Shown: positions 47,918 through 59,850 of the stretch, piece by piece
Layout: the number at the start of each line of letters is the position of its first letter
Position numbering within the stretch: the first letter of the stretch is position 1
Assembly: GCA_940671915.1 (NCBI GenBank)
Contig: CALNVZ010003433.1
Span: forward strand, 29,028,709 to 29,092,708
Source: Paracentrotus lividus
Taxonomy: Eukaryota; Echinodermata; Echinoidea; Camarodonta; Echinidae
Reading direction: 5' to 3'
DNA length: 64,000 nt
Translations under genes and position numbers: made by a program
Notes under the pieces: generated by a model
Database searches by the model: none
What the model was told of the DNA's origin: nothing
Seen by the model: the letters and a program-made list of their open reading frames with translations, nothing else

Positions 47918-50910
47918 TTTATTTTTATTTTTTTGTTGTATTATTATTATTATTTTTTTGTGAACATCAGATGGAAAATTCCCATGAAAGGGAAGCATTA
48001 TTGATATATATATATAAAGAATTAAAAAAAAACATTAAAAAAATCTAAATCTCCTTATTAAAATATTTTAGTCTCATTTTTCCTAGCGGGATATGTTTGC
48101 CTTAAAAGAATTATATATTATTAACCATCGTATTTGCATTTATTTTTTAATTTTTTTCCTCTTCTTTAAAATTACCCTTTAGGCCGATTTTTTGATGAAT
48201 TCCCCTTATTCCACAACTAACCATTTTGCTGTTATTATACTAGTTTTATATCATTATATCCTGTGGAGGTTTGAGGTACAGTTTTCTGGGTTCATAAAAC
48301 AAATACAATATAATATGTGTTTAATTACTCTTTCTAAAACATTATAGGTGGATTACTCTTATAATGTTTCGATTTGCCATCGAGTTTTGTCCCTCACATT
48401 GATAAACACATTAACTTCTTCTTCGGATACCATCAATAATAATACCAAACACATATTTACCCACTGAAAAATAAAAAAGTTCTCAGTTTCTGCCGTCACC
48501 TTTTATTTACCTCATAGTAGGAACAGAGCGCAGAGATAAGGAGAGAAAGAGAGAAGAAAGAGAGATGGGGAAAAGGAAAGAAATGGATCAGAATATAAAG
48601 AAAGAGATAGAGAAGATGGACGGCGAGGGATATAGAGGGCGTCGGTATCAGATGGCGATAGAATTAGCAATTTTAGTCAAAACGTCTCCATAACGACCAA
48701 TAGTCAACAAAATACCGTGTTGGCTATTTGTGGTAATAAGAATTGATAAAGGAGGCTTTTGATACTCCTTTATCTAATGAAATACACACTGCTTCTCTAA
48801 TGTCCAAATTTAAAAGGAATAGCCAAAACATGGCCTATATAAACTCTCAGTTTTTTGGCAATAGGGATATCCGTCATTTTTTTTTCTTTTTTCAATTACA
48901 TCTTAAAAATAATTATTCCAGGTGTGCACGATGGATGGCTTACAAATCTCATCAATTGTTAATATACTTTTTAAAGCATTACATATTTAAAGTATATCTA
49001 CAATTTAAATCCAACTGAAATTGATTGAATATTAAGTAGAGCAAGAAGACAAAGGAAATAGCCTCAGGGGGAATGGACGATGCCAGTATGCATTACACCC
49101 CAGGAGAGTATCAATCTATTTTTTCCAAACTAAGTTTTTGTATTTTGTTTGACCTTATCTCAAATCATGCTTTGTTAGAGTTATTAACAATTATGGCAAT
49201 GGGAGCATCATATCTGTCTTTTGTTTGGCAGTTTCCTAACGGTTCACTTGACCTTTTGACATTTGCGGTTGTCAAGCGGTTATCAAGGGGATCAGGTAAA
49301 CAATTTATATATTATTTATATTATTTTGAGGTAGAGATAGAGAGAGAAGCAGAGACAATTAATAAAGAGAGAGAGAGAGAGGAGAAGGTCGAAAAATAGA
49401 GAAGGACAAGCAGAAAACGAGAGAATGATAAAAAAGAGGAAACAAGATATATATTTTTAAATTAAACAGAGAGTGAGAGAGAGAAGGGTGAGGGAGATTG
49501 TTGGAAGGAAGCGTTACGGACGTTACACACAAAGGACATGGCTCTTTTTGAAATTCAACATAATGGTAAAACTCTGTGGCCCGTATTCTGTTACCTGGTT
49601 TAGAATTGTGCCGTCGCACGAAAATAGTAAGGGTAATGAGACGAGAATGCAACGCTGATTTGCACGCTTCTCTATGAAGCGTCAGTCTGAAGCTGTGGTC
49701 CTATCGTACGAAAGTAGATTCAAATGACGTCATTCGGGATCATTTATGTACACACATTTCTAAAGAATTCTAAACTAGGGGTATAGGTGGTTTAGAATTT
49801 GATATGGCTTTGCGAGTTTTATGTGGAGGAAGCTAAATTTATCTATTTTCTCGTTAACTTGAAGTTAAAGGTTTGTTAAAACTTTGTTTAATAATGAGGT
49901 GCATTATAGAACTGTCCACAACGATTAGATAATTGCATGTTAATCATCAAAAATGACATTTTCCGACACCGATTGAAGTGTTAGTTTGACCTGACATTTT
50001 GTAGAAAGGTCAACTGACGCAAAAACCAACAATAAACTAATAGTGGCAAGTCACTTGTTCATTACACTGGAAAACGGATTTGGAACTAGTTTGATACTAA
50101 TTGAGAATGGTTGAAATTGTTTTGGATGTTTTTTTTTTTTATCGCGCAGACGTCTCCGAGACGTCTCCGAGATATTTTCCCACGACCAAGCGCGGCGATT
50201 TCACGTCACGACGGGGAGGCGGGGGGGGGGGACAGAAACACCCGAAAGTGAAACATAATACACTCAAATTTGCATACTTCGCACATTAGGCAGAAACTAA
50301 TGAAAATGATTGCGAGCGCGAAGCGCGAGCCGGAAATTTTGCCTTATAATAACATTTAGCATCTTATTTGACATACATTTTACCTCTTTATTAGCTTCAC
50401 AAGCTAATCACTACATAAAAATTGTTCATTTTAAAAATCGAGGCAACGATCCCCCCCTTAAAAAATCGAGGGAGGGGGGACACGTCCACCCCCGTCTCCC
50501 CGGGATCGCCGCGAATGCTCGCGACAGAAAAAATATAGGTTTTACCGTTCAAGTTCATTATTTCTTCACTCTATTTCATTTATGTGCATTCAAATTCACG
50601 TAGTTGCCGCTTTCGTGCCGGTTGGATCATACAAATTTTCAATCTGAGCAAGGCGCTTCATTTAAGTGCACGCAAATTTTCGTTTGGTGTACTCAATTTC
50701 ATTTATCGGCACTAACATTTTTGTTCGGTGCAAACGAATTCCCTATATTTTCATTCAATTGTCAATTGCATGCACCAATTTCCCGATTCGTTCATTCAAT
50801 TTAAAACGAAACGCGACGGGCGTGCTGTGGGGCAAACAATTTCTTTAATAGGAATTCTATTTCCTACTTTGTGCACTTAATTTAATTAAACTCTTTAATT
50901 TTCAGGAATA
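47918..50910. other. Intergenic, no gene confirmed
   Basis: AT-rich, with GA-rich tracts at 48530-48610 and 49330-49480. A frame at 49073-49303 (start MDDASMHYTPGEY, ending before a GTAAAC donor-like site) could be an exon, but I recognise no family. GCGAGCGCGAAGCGCGAGC at 50310-50330 and a GAGACGTCTC pair near 50150-50170 resemble the 51790-52697 elements. Confidence 0.4.
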
Positions 50911-51308
50911 CAGGCCCGTAACTAGGATTTTTATGGGGGGGTTCGAATTCTGCAAAAGTGGACAAAAAGGTACATCAAAATTTTTTCACGTCACGCCGGG
51001 CGAGCAAAAAGGTACATCAAAAAATTTTCACGTCACGCTGGCCGCGCGATAAGCGGGGGGGGGGGGGGGGGGGGGGGGGGGAGAAGGTGTTCAAAAATTT
51101 TCTGCCTTCGGCCTCAAGAAGAATAACAAATATTAGCTATAGGGGTAAACAGGTCGTTCGATCGCCCAGAAGAACTTGTAAAGCAACAAAAAGAAAAAAA
51201 AAACAAAACACCATTTCATCCTTTTTTTTTTTTTTTTTTTTTGTAAAGCGGACCTTTGGTCGCCGGGGGGGGGGGTTCGTTCGAAACCCCCCCCTGGTTA
51301 CGGGCCTG
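50911..51308. mobile_element. hAT-like MITE, CAGGCCCGTAAC ends
   Basis: Starts CAGGCCCGTAACTAGGAT and ends GGTTACGGGCCTG. GGAATA abuts both ends (50905-50910, 51309-51314). Long G runs and the doubled phrase AAAAAGGTACATCAAAA lie inside. Such CAG/CTG, CCCGTA ends are common in hAT-derived MITEs. No transposase. Confidence 0.72.
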
Positions 51309-51791
51309 GGAATATGACCAAATTATACACACCTCAATTTCTAATTTTGTGGAGGGATATAATCTCCCATTTCGTGATCTTATATCATGTATAGAATTCT
51401 CAATGTTCAATCGAGTTTCTTAAATGTTTTGCATTGGATTTTTTTAAATCTTTAATTTGGAAATTGAACACACAATCTAGCACTCAAAACCAAATATGAC
51501 TCACTCACGCAGCGTACGAATTATAAAATATGAAATCGTCAAAAAAGACAGTGTTTGTAATTTTCTGGATGAGCATTAATTGTGTATCATACGCAATATA
51601 AATGAATACGACAGTTCATTACGAGAACAATAAATACTTTGTTCTTGAAAATCCCTCTGAGCATTATAATTGATAACTTCTAGCCATCAATCTCCTGACG
51701 AGCAAGGCATCTCGGCATAAAGACTTGTAAACAAAAAACAAAGATAAACAAAAATGCAATTTTACACGACTGTAAAAACCTCGAATTAATA

Positions 51792-52402
51792 AGTATCTCA
51801 CTTCGCGGAGACGTCTCTGCGACTCGACGTCCCCGTCGCGACGAAAAATGTTATAGTTTTAAGCATGTTCGATTTTCTGCAACTCATGAAACGGCGCGGA
51901 GACTCGACCATAAATCTCTGAGACGTCTCCGAAACGTCTCCGCAACTGTCTCAAAACCGTCTCAAAACTGTCCCAAACTAGTCTTAAATCCATCTCATGA
52001 TAAGTGAGATACAATCATAAGCTTTCACTGAAGTATCACTAAAATTTAAAATTGTATGCACTTATTTACAATTCGATTGCCTAATCCTGAATTTGTTTGA
52101 ACGAAGGAATACAAATTATGCCGACGCAAGCTGTAAATTAAAATGAGTGCACATACATGAAATTGTATGCTCCTAATGTGAATTCGCACTAATGCTATGT
52201 AGAATCGTTTGCAAATATAGGGAATTTGAGTGAATAAAAATGTATTTGATTGACGATGCGTCAGCGCGATCGCAACTTGCGTTAAATCGTTTGATCCAAA
52301 TGTAAAATTGAGTGAATGAAAGATGAAATTGAGCGGGAAAACCTATATATTTATATCGGAGACGTCCTGGAGTATCCGAGTCGCGGGGACAAAGTGAGAT
52401 AC
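51792..52402. mobile_element. Inverted-repeat element rich in GAGACGTCTC, left unit
   Basis: Ends GTATCTCACTTCGCGG and the near-complement of ACAAAGTGAGATAC. Inside are several GAGACGTCTC decamers and an AAAACCGTCTCAAAACTGTC series that reappears inverted in the neighbouring unit. Confidence 0.65.
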
Positions 52403-52407
52403 CACCT

Positions 52408-52697
52408 TTATGGTGGTATCTCAAGGTATTTGCCATGAGACTGATTTGAGACTGATTTGGGACGGGTTTGATACGGTTTTGATTTTTGTCGGGGAAAGAT
52501 CTAAAAGTGGTCGCACCTAGACGTCTCATGAATCTCCGCGACATCTCATGAGTCGAGGGAAAATAGAACATGCTTACGAATACGTGTTTCTTTTTTTTCT
52601 GTCGTGGAGACGTCTCTGATGAAACATAAAACAATTATCGGAGACGTCTCCGAGTGTTCGAGTCTCAGAGACATCTCCGCGACGTCAGATACCACCT
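52408..52697. mobile_element. Inverted-repeat element rich in GAGACGTCTC, right unit
   Basis: Ends GGTGGTATCT and AGATACCACC. Carries GAGACTGATTTGAGACTG, the inverted form of the left unit's series, plus further GAGACGTCTC words near 52610 and 52640. The junction with the left unit forms a short perfect hairpin at 52396-52424. Confidence 0.65.
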
Positions 52698-54851
52698 ATA
52701 CGTCCATAATTTCTACAGAGGAGAAAAACACCATTATCATTTTCAACTTTGAATGTAGTGACTAACGTTTTCTTTCAAGACTACTGAATTATTAATGGCA
52801 CTTGACATAAAATAGGCCCACTCGATTTCCTTTTTTGCATATATTAGTGTGTTGCTATGTGAGACAAGAAACGTGTTTGTCAGTGATAGCAACAACTAGT
52901 TATGCAAATTGGATTCAAAATACTAAACGAGTAGTTCATTCAGGCAAACGGTTCCGCCCTGAATCTGAAACCTTTGTCCGTTGTCATTGTGCTATGTCAG
53001 CCATAACCTGGAACCGCTAAGCTTCTCAAAGAAAAGATAATCCGTGCTTTGATAATATACCTTGTTAAGCATGGATTACATTTTTCATCACAATAAAAGA
53101 ATTTCCCGCTCCATTTCAAATATAGTGAGCATACATACATACAACATGTACAAAAAAAAATACACACAAAAAGAATGGAAACAAATTCCACCATTCTTCA
53201 AAGGTCCATATTATTTATAATTATTTGATAGATGTAGGGATTTCGGGGCCGAGTGGATATTGTTAATGAACATTGACGTTTTAATGTTTATGGGTATGAC
53301 TCTGTAAAGAGTTGAATATTTAAATAGTGGAAAATTTACATTTTACCCCTTCCCATTATTACAACTTTTGCCCCTCCCAAATAAGAAAAAAAAAGGGGGA
53401 AAAACAAACATACAAAATAGTAATAAGGAAAAGATTGATGCGCATGCACCTAACGTGAGACTTTTACGCATGCATGTAGCGTGATATCGGAATCAAATTC
53501 AACGTTTCATTGCTTTTGGCCAAATATGGACACTTCACATTTGTGAAAGAAAAAATTCGTGGCGCTATTTAGGAGATTAATTCAAAAGAATAAAACTCCC
53601 TTTCCACCTCCCTGGTTAATTGTTCCCATCCCAGGCCACTGAATTGTTAATGAATAGGACGTGATATTTAAAAATGCATGACAAGCGACAATGCACAACA
53701 CTCGGTAGTCAAAGGATAAAGCGGCTACAAACAATCATTGTTGCGTCATTATTTCAATGGATTTCCGGTTTTATCTTGTGCATTTCAGTGCACGAGAAAC
53801 GTCCAGCTGTACGGAAGTTGTACACGTTTGGGAGGTTTTTTTCGTGCTGGGAGTTTTTTCTCGTGCGGTGCTATTGTTCGATTCTATTGTCAATTGCCGT
53901 ACAACTCTAAACCACGTAACAGAATACGGGCCTGTGAAGTTACATAATATAAAGATTCTTACCCATGTTAGCCCCTATTTTCAAATAGGTCTCGCTTCAT
54001 TCTATGCATCCACAATCATCAAAAAGTTTTAAAATGGAGTTTGTAATGTAAATGGAGTTTTGTCAGGTTCATAAATATATGATTATTTTCTTTTAAATTG
54101 GATGAAATATATTTATTTTAGCATGATTATGATTTTAAAAAAAAATTTTTGCTAAAAAAAAGCAACAATAAAATCAAAGTTTACATAAGAAATTCATAAA
54201 ACAATAAGATACATAAGAAATTGATTTTGATAGCAGAATTTTTTAATAGTTTATCTGTGAGGAATGCTTCAAAGAATCTCCAAACCAATAATTAACACTC
54301 TTGAAGCTTTATTTAGTGAACTAGAGCAAAAAGTCTGATTTACGCATAAATTTTAATAATTGATTACTGAATTGATTATGTCTTAAAATTAAACTATGGG
54401 AATTAGTAGATGACGCCATGGGGTAATATTTTACATTGGTGGCATATAAAAATAAGGCTGTATAATCATGGTAAGTAAAGCTGTAAAGTCTGTATTGTAA
54501 CGTCCGTAATAATATTCATGTATAACATCTGTAACACTCGTTGCCCTATTTCTAAATACCATAATTGAAAAATATATATATATATATATTACAATATGTT
54601 AAACCATGGTTAGTTTGCAGTAAATATGTGGTATGATGAAAATCAGTCAATTATGTTTTTTAATTGTAGCTTTAAAAATGCATAAATTGTTACGGACGTT
54701 GCACAGTTCAATGGAAAAAATAGAACAAGATATCAATTTTCCCTTTCTTTTTCCGTATATCTGGAGCATGCTTCCTTTTATACAAATAAAAAGATCCTTT
54801 GGCACTTTTGATGATATAAATGAGGAATTTTACGATATCCATTATTTTCTG

Positions 54852-54914
<63 letters not shown>

Positions 54915-55189
54915 CATTTTGACACACACACGTTTAAACAACAATATAAAGTAGTAAAAACTAACATTCTGAGGTGCATCTTTTCCGATCCCAAAGGTAC
55001 AGGGATACCTCTAAACAACCATAGTGCGAAAAAAACAAACCAACATACAATCAATTTGAAATTTTGGCACCTATGTCACTGCCTATGTCCCTTTTTTATA
55101 TAGAATTGTCCTTATTACTAAATGTGTTTATTATATGCAAATATGATAAATAAATGATATAAATAAAAAAAAATATTCAAATTAATAAG
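52698..55189. other. Intergenic, no gene recognised
   Basis: AT-rich with short chance frames. TGTAACGTCCGTAA (54495) and TTACGGACGTTG (54690) form an inverted pair; the same word occurs at about 49513. A 57-base A run fills 54855-54911. Confidence 0.5.
54855..54911. repeat. Poly(A) homopolymer, about 57 bases
   Basis: Uninterrupted A run. It could be a retrotransposed tail or slippage; no retrocopy body was recognised upstream. Confidence 0.9.
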
Positions 55190-56815
55190 CTTTTCTTTTA
55201 TTCTTTGTTAAAACTTTTATTCAAGAACAACAACCAAAGAAACATCGAATAGACCTTACCAAAAAGCAACCTAGTAAAAATTGGGATTTCTAAGTTATTA
55301 TGTATGGGTGATGGCATGGCTCAACTTACCGCACCAAAAATCACATCATACCCCATTCACGCCATTTCGAAAACTTGATTGTGTAAACTTGAAAACTAGC
55401 CATTAACTCTTAGCTCCTGTCTTGAAATTGTTCCCAGTGATTGAAAAAGATGTTCTTAAAGGAGAAGTCCAGGCTGAAATGAAAAAGTTTTGTAAAATTA
55501 AGTAAAATTCATCAAGCACAACACAGAAAATTTCATCAAAATCGAATGAAAAATAACAAAGTTATGCATTTTTTTAGGTCTTGATTTTTTTTGTAAAACA
55601 GTTCTTGGCAATTGTCTCATTGTCTTATTTGAATATTTGAATATTCAAATGAGCAAACTGATGATGTCACAGTCCCCCTACTTCTTGTGTATTTTATTAT
55701 ATGAAATCCTATTTATCTCATTTTTTCATATATTGCGTATACAGAAAATCTGTCCCTCATACTGAAATAAGTAAAAGCACTTGTGACCTTGAACATTCCA
55801 CAAGGATTAATCTGTGTTTTTATGTCCTTTGGGCAGAAAATCTTGATAATTGGTATTTCATACAATAAAATACAAAGAAAGTAGGGGGACTGAGACATCA
55901 TCAGTTTGCCAATTTGAAGAACTGTTTCCTAAAAAATTGAAAACCTAAGAAAATTCATAACTTTGCTATTTCTGATCCGATTTTGATGAAATTTTCAGTG
56001 TTGTGCTTTTTCAATTTTACTTTATTTTTGTTATAATGCAAACTCCAGCCCGGATGAGTCCTTTAATGTTCTGAAGGTGCTAACTAGCTTTTATTTATTA
56101 CTATTTCCGAGTTACAGGGGGTGGCTCATTTTACCAACCTGCTCTTCTAATAACTAGTTTAAGTGATTTGAGAAGACGAAATAAAATAAGATTTGATTTA
56201 TTTTTCATTTCCTCTTTTTTGAAGAGAGAACAATTGGGACCTACTATAACCATGATAATAATTCATACCTTCTGTAGGGGTAAAGGAAGGTAAGATGAAC
56301 TTGTGGATAACATGAGCCACCTCCTCTAACTAGGAAACTGAAGATAGTTTGCACATTCAGAACATCAAGGACATTTATTTAAATTACTTTGAACAAATTC
56401 AAGACATAAGCTAAGAATAGGTAGAAATTTGTCGTTATTTTGTTTATTATTATTTACACATTTCCCATCATCACAGATATGGAATGATTTTGCCTCCCAA
56501 CTTGGGATATACATGTATAAGAAAAAAGGCCTATTATGAAAGCATGATACATATAATATTACAGTAGATTCATGTGTAAAAGCCTTTGATTCATTACGGG
56601 TAAGATTTTTTTTTTTTCAAATACATACATTTATATAAATATATCAAGTTTTCAAAATGGCATGGGGGAAGGTGTGATTTTTCATTTGGGTTGGTTGAGC
56701 CATGCCACAACCCATAAATTCTATCGTAGAAATCCAAATTTAAAAGAATTTTTTTTTGGTGATAAGGTTATTATTATTTTTTCTTAAATAAAAGTTTTAG
56801 CAGAAAAGAAAAGAT
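55190..56815. mobile_element. Large palindromic element split by a nested MITE
   Basis: Outer arms: 55195-55390 and 56640-56815 are inverted relatives (GGCATGGCTCAAC / GTTGAGCCATGCC; AAAACTTGAT / ATCAAGTTTT; TAAAACTTTTATT / AATAAAAGTTTTA). Inner arms: 56066-56150 and 56290-56365. The asymmetry is explained by the TTAA MITE at 55460-56062 inside the left arm. No coding capacity. Confidence 0.72.
55460..56062. mobile_element. Palindromic TTAA MITE, nested
   Basis: Ends AGGAGAAGTCCAGGCTG and CAGCCCGGATGAGTCCT, flanked by TTAA at 55456-55459 and 56063-56066. Inner arms share TTTGATGAAATTTTC and complement, and GATGATGTCACAGTCCCCCT and complement. Confidence 0.85.
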
Positions 56816-56975
56816 AAGATTAGTTTGAATATTACTTAGTTATTTCATTTATTTAACATATATGCATATAATACACACATTTAGTAAAGGATCAGATTAC
56901 CCCATGCATGTGACTAGGGTAAATTGATCCACTTGACAACCTTTTTTTTTTTTTTGGCGGGAAACCAGACAAATA

Positions 56976-57565
56976 CAGTGCGTCCCAAAAAGAACTAATC
57001 ACTTTTGACAAGGCTACCAAATTAAAAATATATTATTCTTGGGGGAAAAAATAGATTTTTATAAAGCTCATATCCTCAACTGTCATTGTGATACAAAACA
57101 TTCCGAAAATAACGCATTCTTCAGTGAACAATGCTCACTTTTATGAAGGACACAAAAAACAAAAACAAAAACCTGCGCAGGAATTCGCTATTCATTTATA
57201 GCCTGGGTATGGCATACCAAGAAGGATCCAAGAAATAATGGAATAAATCGGCTAGCGAAGACAAAAATAAACTGAAATCAGAGCTAAAATCAATGATATG
57301 AAAACAAAACGGTGAAAAACACATTTGGCATAATATTGATTGCTTATTTCTGACTTTTGATATATCTTTTACTCTGTTAGCTGATTCATTCCATTATTTC
57401 TTTGAATCCTTCTTGGGCATGCCTACCCAGGTTGGTAAATGAATAGCGAATTCCTGCGCAAGCTATTTTTTGTGTCCTTCATAAAGTGGGCATTGCTCAC
57501 TGAAGAATGCGTTATTTTCAGAATGTTTGGGTCATAATAATAGTTAGGATATGAGCTTTAAAACA
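56976..57565. mobile_element. Mariner-like palindrome, right end truncated
   Basis: TA followed by CAGTGCGTCCCAAAAAGAAC at the left edge resembles Tc1/mariner ends. Inverted arms: AGCTCATATCCTCAACTG / AGTTAGGATATGAGCT, AATAACGCATTCTTCAGTGA and complement, AGGAATTCGCTATTCATT and complement. The right terminus is missing where the GGCGCC minisatellite begins. Confidence 0.75.
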
Positions 57566-57567
57566 TC

Positions 57568-57706
57568 TGGGGGGGGGGCTTTACAGCCCGGCCCCCGGGG
57601 CCGCAGGGGGGGCGCCGAAAAGGATGAAAAGGGGAGAAAGGGAAAGGGGGAAAAAAAGAAAGAAGAAAACAAAGAGGGGAAAAAGAAGAAAGGGGGAAAA
57701 GAAAAA

Positions 57707-57753
<47 letters not shown>

Positions 57754-59470
57754 AGGGAAAGGGGAAGGGGGCACCCTGAAAAAAATTAGGGGGCGCCAAA
57801 TCGACAGTAAACTATATAAGGGGCGCCAAATTGACCTTAAACCTATAGGGCGCCAAATCGACCTTAAATTTAGGGGCGCCAAAATCACATTCAAACTACG
57901 GGAGCACCAAATTGAGCTTAAACCTAGGGGCGCCAAATTGACCCGAAACTTAGTGGGGGCGCCAAATTGACTGAAGCTGAGGGGGCCTAATTGATATTAA
58001 ACTTAGGGGCGCCGAATCGACCTTAGATTTAGAACGGGGTTGCCAAATCGACCTTAAACTTAGCGGTGCTAAATTTAGGGGGCGCCAAATCGAAATTAAA
58101 TTTAGAGGGGCGCCAAAATGAGCTTAACGTGGGGGCGCCAAATTGACCCGAAACTTAGGTGGGGCGCCAAATTGACCTGAAGCTGAGGGGGTGCTAAATT
58201 GACCTAAAACATAGGTGGGGTGCCAAATCGACCTCAAACCCAAGGNNNNNNNNNNNNNNNNNNNNNNNNNNNNNNNNNNNNNNNNNNNNNNNNNNNNNNN
58301 NNNNNNNNNNNNNNNNNNNNNNNNNNNNNNNNNNNNNNNNNNNNNNNNNNNNNNNNNNNNNNNNNNNNNNNNNNNNNNNNNNNNNNNNNNNNNNNNNNNN
58401 NNNNNACTTTAAATTTAGGAGGGGGCTCCAAATCGACCTTAAACTTAGGGGCGCTAAATCGACATTAAAATTAGGGGGCGCCAAATCGAACTTAAACTTA
58501 GAGGGGTGCCAAATCAACCTTTAACACAGAGGCGCCAAAATGATCTGAAAATTATAAGCGCCGAATTTACCTAAAGTTAAGGGGGCGCCAAATTGATCTT
58601 AAACTTGGGGACGTCAGATTGAGCTCAAATGTAGGGGCACCCAATTTAACTTTAACTTAGGGGCTCCAACTTTATCCTAAACTTAGGGAGGGTGCCGAAT
58701 TTACCAGAAACTAAGGGGGGCAAAACAAAAACAAAAACAGAAAGGGTTTCTATGTAGAAAGAGCAAAGTTTTAAACTTCCATGTAGCGCTCGCATATATA
58801 TATATATTTTTTATTGAGTTATTACATTGTGTTCTTGAGGAACGCATAAACTGTTCTGTTTTCTAATCATTCGAATACTTCAAAATTTCCGTTCGCTCCT
58901 CGCTCTCGCTTTTGTTTTTCCTCTTATCAGAATTTACATTTTTATAATTTATGGGATTCTAACCATCAAAACAATTGAATTTATTTGATTTCACGTTACA
59001 TTTGTTTTTGCATTTCAAATTGACCTGAGACTTAGGGGCGACGATTTGACCTGAAGTTAAGGGGAGCCAAATTGATCTTAAACCTAGGGACGCCAGATTG
59101 AGCTCAAATGTAGGGGCGCCAAATTTATCTTTAACTTATAGGGGCTCCAACTATATCCTAGACTTGTGGAAGTGTGCCGAATTTGCCTGAAACTACGGGG
59201 GCAACAAATTGCAATTCTTTAAAATATAGTAGATAGAGCAAATTTTTTAGATTCCATGCCTCCTGGTTTTTATTTACATTGCAAAATTTTGTCATGTTTT
59301 CTAATCATTCGAATGCATCAGAATTTCCGCTCGCGCTTCGCACTCACTTTTGTTTTTCCTCTTGAGAGAATTTACATTATTGGATACCATCAATACATTT
59401 ATACATTTTTTAAATTACACATTACATTTTTTGCATTTCACATTGACCTGAAACTAAGGGGCACCAAATT
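57568..59470. repeat. GGCGCC minisatellite array with higher-order units
   Basis: A G/C head and (GA)n tract (57570-57780) precede many 27-30 bp units of the type GGGGCGCCAAATTGACC-TAAACTTA. A 160-base N gap sits at 58246-58405. From about 58740 a larger unit of roughly 430 bp appears twice (CATTCGAAT, CTCGC-CTTTTGTTTTTCCTCTT, TTGCATTTCA, then minisatellite units). Frames across it are repeat artefacts. Confidence 0.88.
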
Positions 59471-59506
59471 TTGAACAAAAAGTGTATTGATTATGTGCTC
59501 CAAGTA

Positions 59507-59840
59507 CACTGTAAAAAATATTTGTATTTTTACAGCAAATCTGTTGTCAGCAGAGTCGCCATAAAAAATATTTAAAAAAATAAAAAAATGTAATTTTAAA
59601 AACAATTTTATTGTAAATTTCTCCTGCAAATAATTACGTGAGAAATACAAAATTTTGTTCCGTTTTAACCAAATATGTAAGCTATAGAACTCTAATGATT
59701 TTTTTTTCTTCTCTTTCTTTAATTATTAAAGGAGAAATTTACAACAAAACTGTTATTTTAAATTACACTTTTGTATGGCGACTCTGCGGACATCACTTTT
59801 CTGTTTTTTTTTGTTTGTTTTTTTGGTTTTTTTTACATTG
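59507..59840. mobile_element. TA-flanked MITE, CACTGTAAAAAA ends
   Basis: Left end CACTGTAAAAAATA and right end TTTTTTTTACATTG, flanked by TA (59505-59506, 59841-59842). Inner GCAGAGTCGCCATA / TATGGCGACTCTGC are exact complements. Confidence 0.75.
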
Positions 59841-59850
59841 TAGGCCTATA

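Noticed and set aside
49073-49399. Candidate exon with a hydrophobic stretch and donor-like GTAAAC
   Set aside because: No recognisable family, AT-rich codon use and a frame running into a GA repeat; kept only as a note in the intergenic entry.
57551-57970. Gly/Lys/Glu-rich frame, 139 codons
   Set aside because: Entirely within the GA tract and GGCGCC minisatellite.
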